From a virus, in IMG/VR virus record IMGVR_UViG_3300045928_000117, positions 1-46,855 of that record: a stretch of 46,855 nucleotides of DNA; one strand, 5' to 3'. The notes under the pieces were generated by a model. That model was not told the DNA's origin. It worked only from the letters and a program-made list of their open reading frames with translations, and did no database searches. Position 1 is the first letter of the stretch; each line of letters opens with the position of its first letter. The position numbers were made by a program, and so were the translations under genes. This document shows, piece by piece, positions 46,137 through 46,855 of this stretch.

Positions 46137-46855
46137 GTGGCGCGAACGGTCGACTTCGATCGATACGTCGCGGCCTGCGACTACCCGGGGACGATCTCTC
46201 CGGAGGTCGTTACGGAGTCGCTCGCGGCGTACATGGCGGCGCTGGGCGTGACGCGCGAGGTGCGGCAGCTACCAGTCGATTGGGACCTAGCCACCGAGGA
46301 GCCGCTGAGGCGAACCGTCGTGGCTGTTCTGGAGGACTTCGCCAGGCGTACTGGTAGGACGTTCGACGCCGCCCGCGACGCCCGCGACGCCCGCGACGCC
46401 CGCGACGCCCGCGCCGCCCTCGACGCCCGCGACGCCCGCGACGCCCGCGACGCCCTCGACGCCCTCGACGCCCTCGACGCCCGCGCCGCCCGCGACGCCC
46501 GCGACGCCCGCGACGCCCTCGCCGCCCGCGACGCCCTCGCCGCCCGCGACGCCCTCGCCGCCCGCGACGCCCGCGACGCCCGCGCCGCCCTCGCCGCCCG
46601 CGACGCCCGCGCCGCCCGCGACGCCCGCGCCGCCCTCGCCGCCCGCGACGCCCGCGCCGCCCGCGACGCCCGCGACGCCCGCGACGCCCGCGCCGCCCGC
46701 GCCGCCCTCGACGCCCGCGACGCCCGCGACGCCCGCGACGCCCTCGACGCCCGCGACGCCCGCGACGCCCGCGCCGCCCTCGACGCCCGCGACGCCCGCG
46801 ACGCCCGCGACGCCCTCGACGCCCGCGACGCCCTCGCCGCCCGCGCCGCCCGCGA
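46137..46855 (+). CDS. Protein ending in an (Ala-Arg/Leu-Asp/Ala)n repeat (3' truncated)
   Basis: GTG 46137 starts a frame that stays open to the window end (239 codons, no stop). Residues 1-78 form a small domain (FDRYVAACDYPGTISPEV, SLAAYMAALGV, DWDLATEEPLRRTVVAVLEDFARRTGRT), helical in part. From residue 79 it is pure A-R-D, A-L-D, A-R-A or A-L-A triplets. The pattern suggests a very long alpha helix with charge pairs. Ala-rich repeat proteins exist in phages, but the exact three-residue register is unusual. Function unknown; the C-terminus is outside the window. Confidence 0.6.
   Translation, partial: MARTVDFDRYVAACDYPGTISPEVVTESLAAYMAALGVTREVRQLPVDWDLATEEPLRRTVVAVLEDFARRTGRTFDAARDARDARDARDARAALDARDARDARDALDALDALDARAARDARDARDALAARDALAARDALAARDARDARAALAARDARAARDARAALAARDARAARDARDARDARAARAALDARDARDARDALDARDARDARAALDARDARDARDALDARDALAARAAR
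46371..46855 (+). repeat. Nine-base tandem repeat array, at least 53 units, cut by the window end
   Basis: Unit GCCCGCGAC. Unit types counted by hand: GCCCGCGAC 29, GCCCTCGAC 8, GCCCGCGCC 10, GCCCTCGCC 6, then 8 bases of a 54th. Only bases 5 (G or T) and 8 (A or C) vary. Both changes alter the amino acid; no silent change is present. None of the six frames has a stop in the repeat. Larger blocks are duplicated. Confidence 0.9.

Noticed and set aside
46371-46855. CRISPR array
   Set aside because: The repeat is a pure 9-bp tandem without spacers, and it is in frame with a gene.
46372-46855. Pro-rich PAT/PST/PAP repeat in another forward frame
   Set aside because: The frame has no start linked to the upstream domain. 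The ARD frame is continuous with a 78-residue coding region from GTG 46137.

Overview
This window reads as most of the genome of a tailed phage (class Caudoviricetes, long non-contractile lambda-like tail inferred from gene order), in high-GC DNA. The evidence is a nearly complete head and tail module in lambda-like order (terminase small and large subunits, gpW-like connector, portal, protease-capsid, decoration, head-tail joining, tail terminator, gpZ-like, tail tube, a G/GT frameshift pair, tape measure, tail tip). Genes are tightly tiled: many overlap by 4 bases (ATGA or GTGA) and there is no gene-free stretch over 300 bases. The host cannot be named from sequence alone; signal peptides and a lipobox protein fit a high-GC diderm bacterium. 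I see no tRNA, rRNA, CRISPR array or integrase. The first gene is cut by the left edge and the last by the right edge, inside a 9-bp repeat.

Layout. 1-7792 is DNA metabolism: a methyltransferase, a D12-class adenine methyltransferase, a HerA/FtsK-type ATPase, a replication-initiation-like protein, a loader-like zinc protein and a RusA-type resolvase, with two HNH endonucleases among them (one has split off the start of the resolvase gene). 7792-16110 carries small proteins, a third HNH gene and a host-recognition block: a 1,256-residue protein built of about 39 short repeats and a tail-spike-like protein. 16116-19641 is a glycan cassette (glycosyltransferase-methyltransferase fusion, PIG-L deacetylase, two more glycosyltransferases). 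19899-39383 is packaging, head and tail, with another glycosyltransferase between portal and capsid genes. 39397-42365 holds exported and membrane proteins, perhaps for lysis or the host envelope. 42442-43707 is a divergent repressor/Cro-like switch with shared operators. 43704-46855 is an early-type operon of very small proteins ending in a gene made of an exact nine-base repeat.

The most unusual items are: (1) the terminal (GCC-CGC/CTC-GAC/GCC)n array, at least 53 in-frame units with only two variable bases per unit and no silent variation; (2) a 20-residue GATIASGSQLFAG-type repeat shared by two separate host-recognition proteins, with a six-unit super-repeat in the larger; (3) an antisense HNH gene at the resolvase start, with the N-terminal coding sequence present on both sides; (4) a glycan-modification set with one member in the head operon; (5) a repressor/Cro region where both genes appear to be made from leaderless messages; (6) a protease-capsid fusion with an internal ribosome binding site, and a -1 frameshift site CCCGGGC in the tail chaperone gene.
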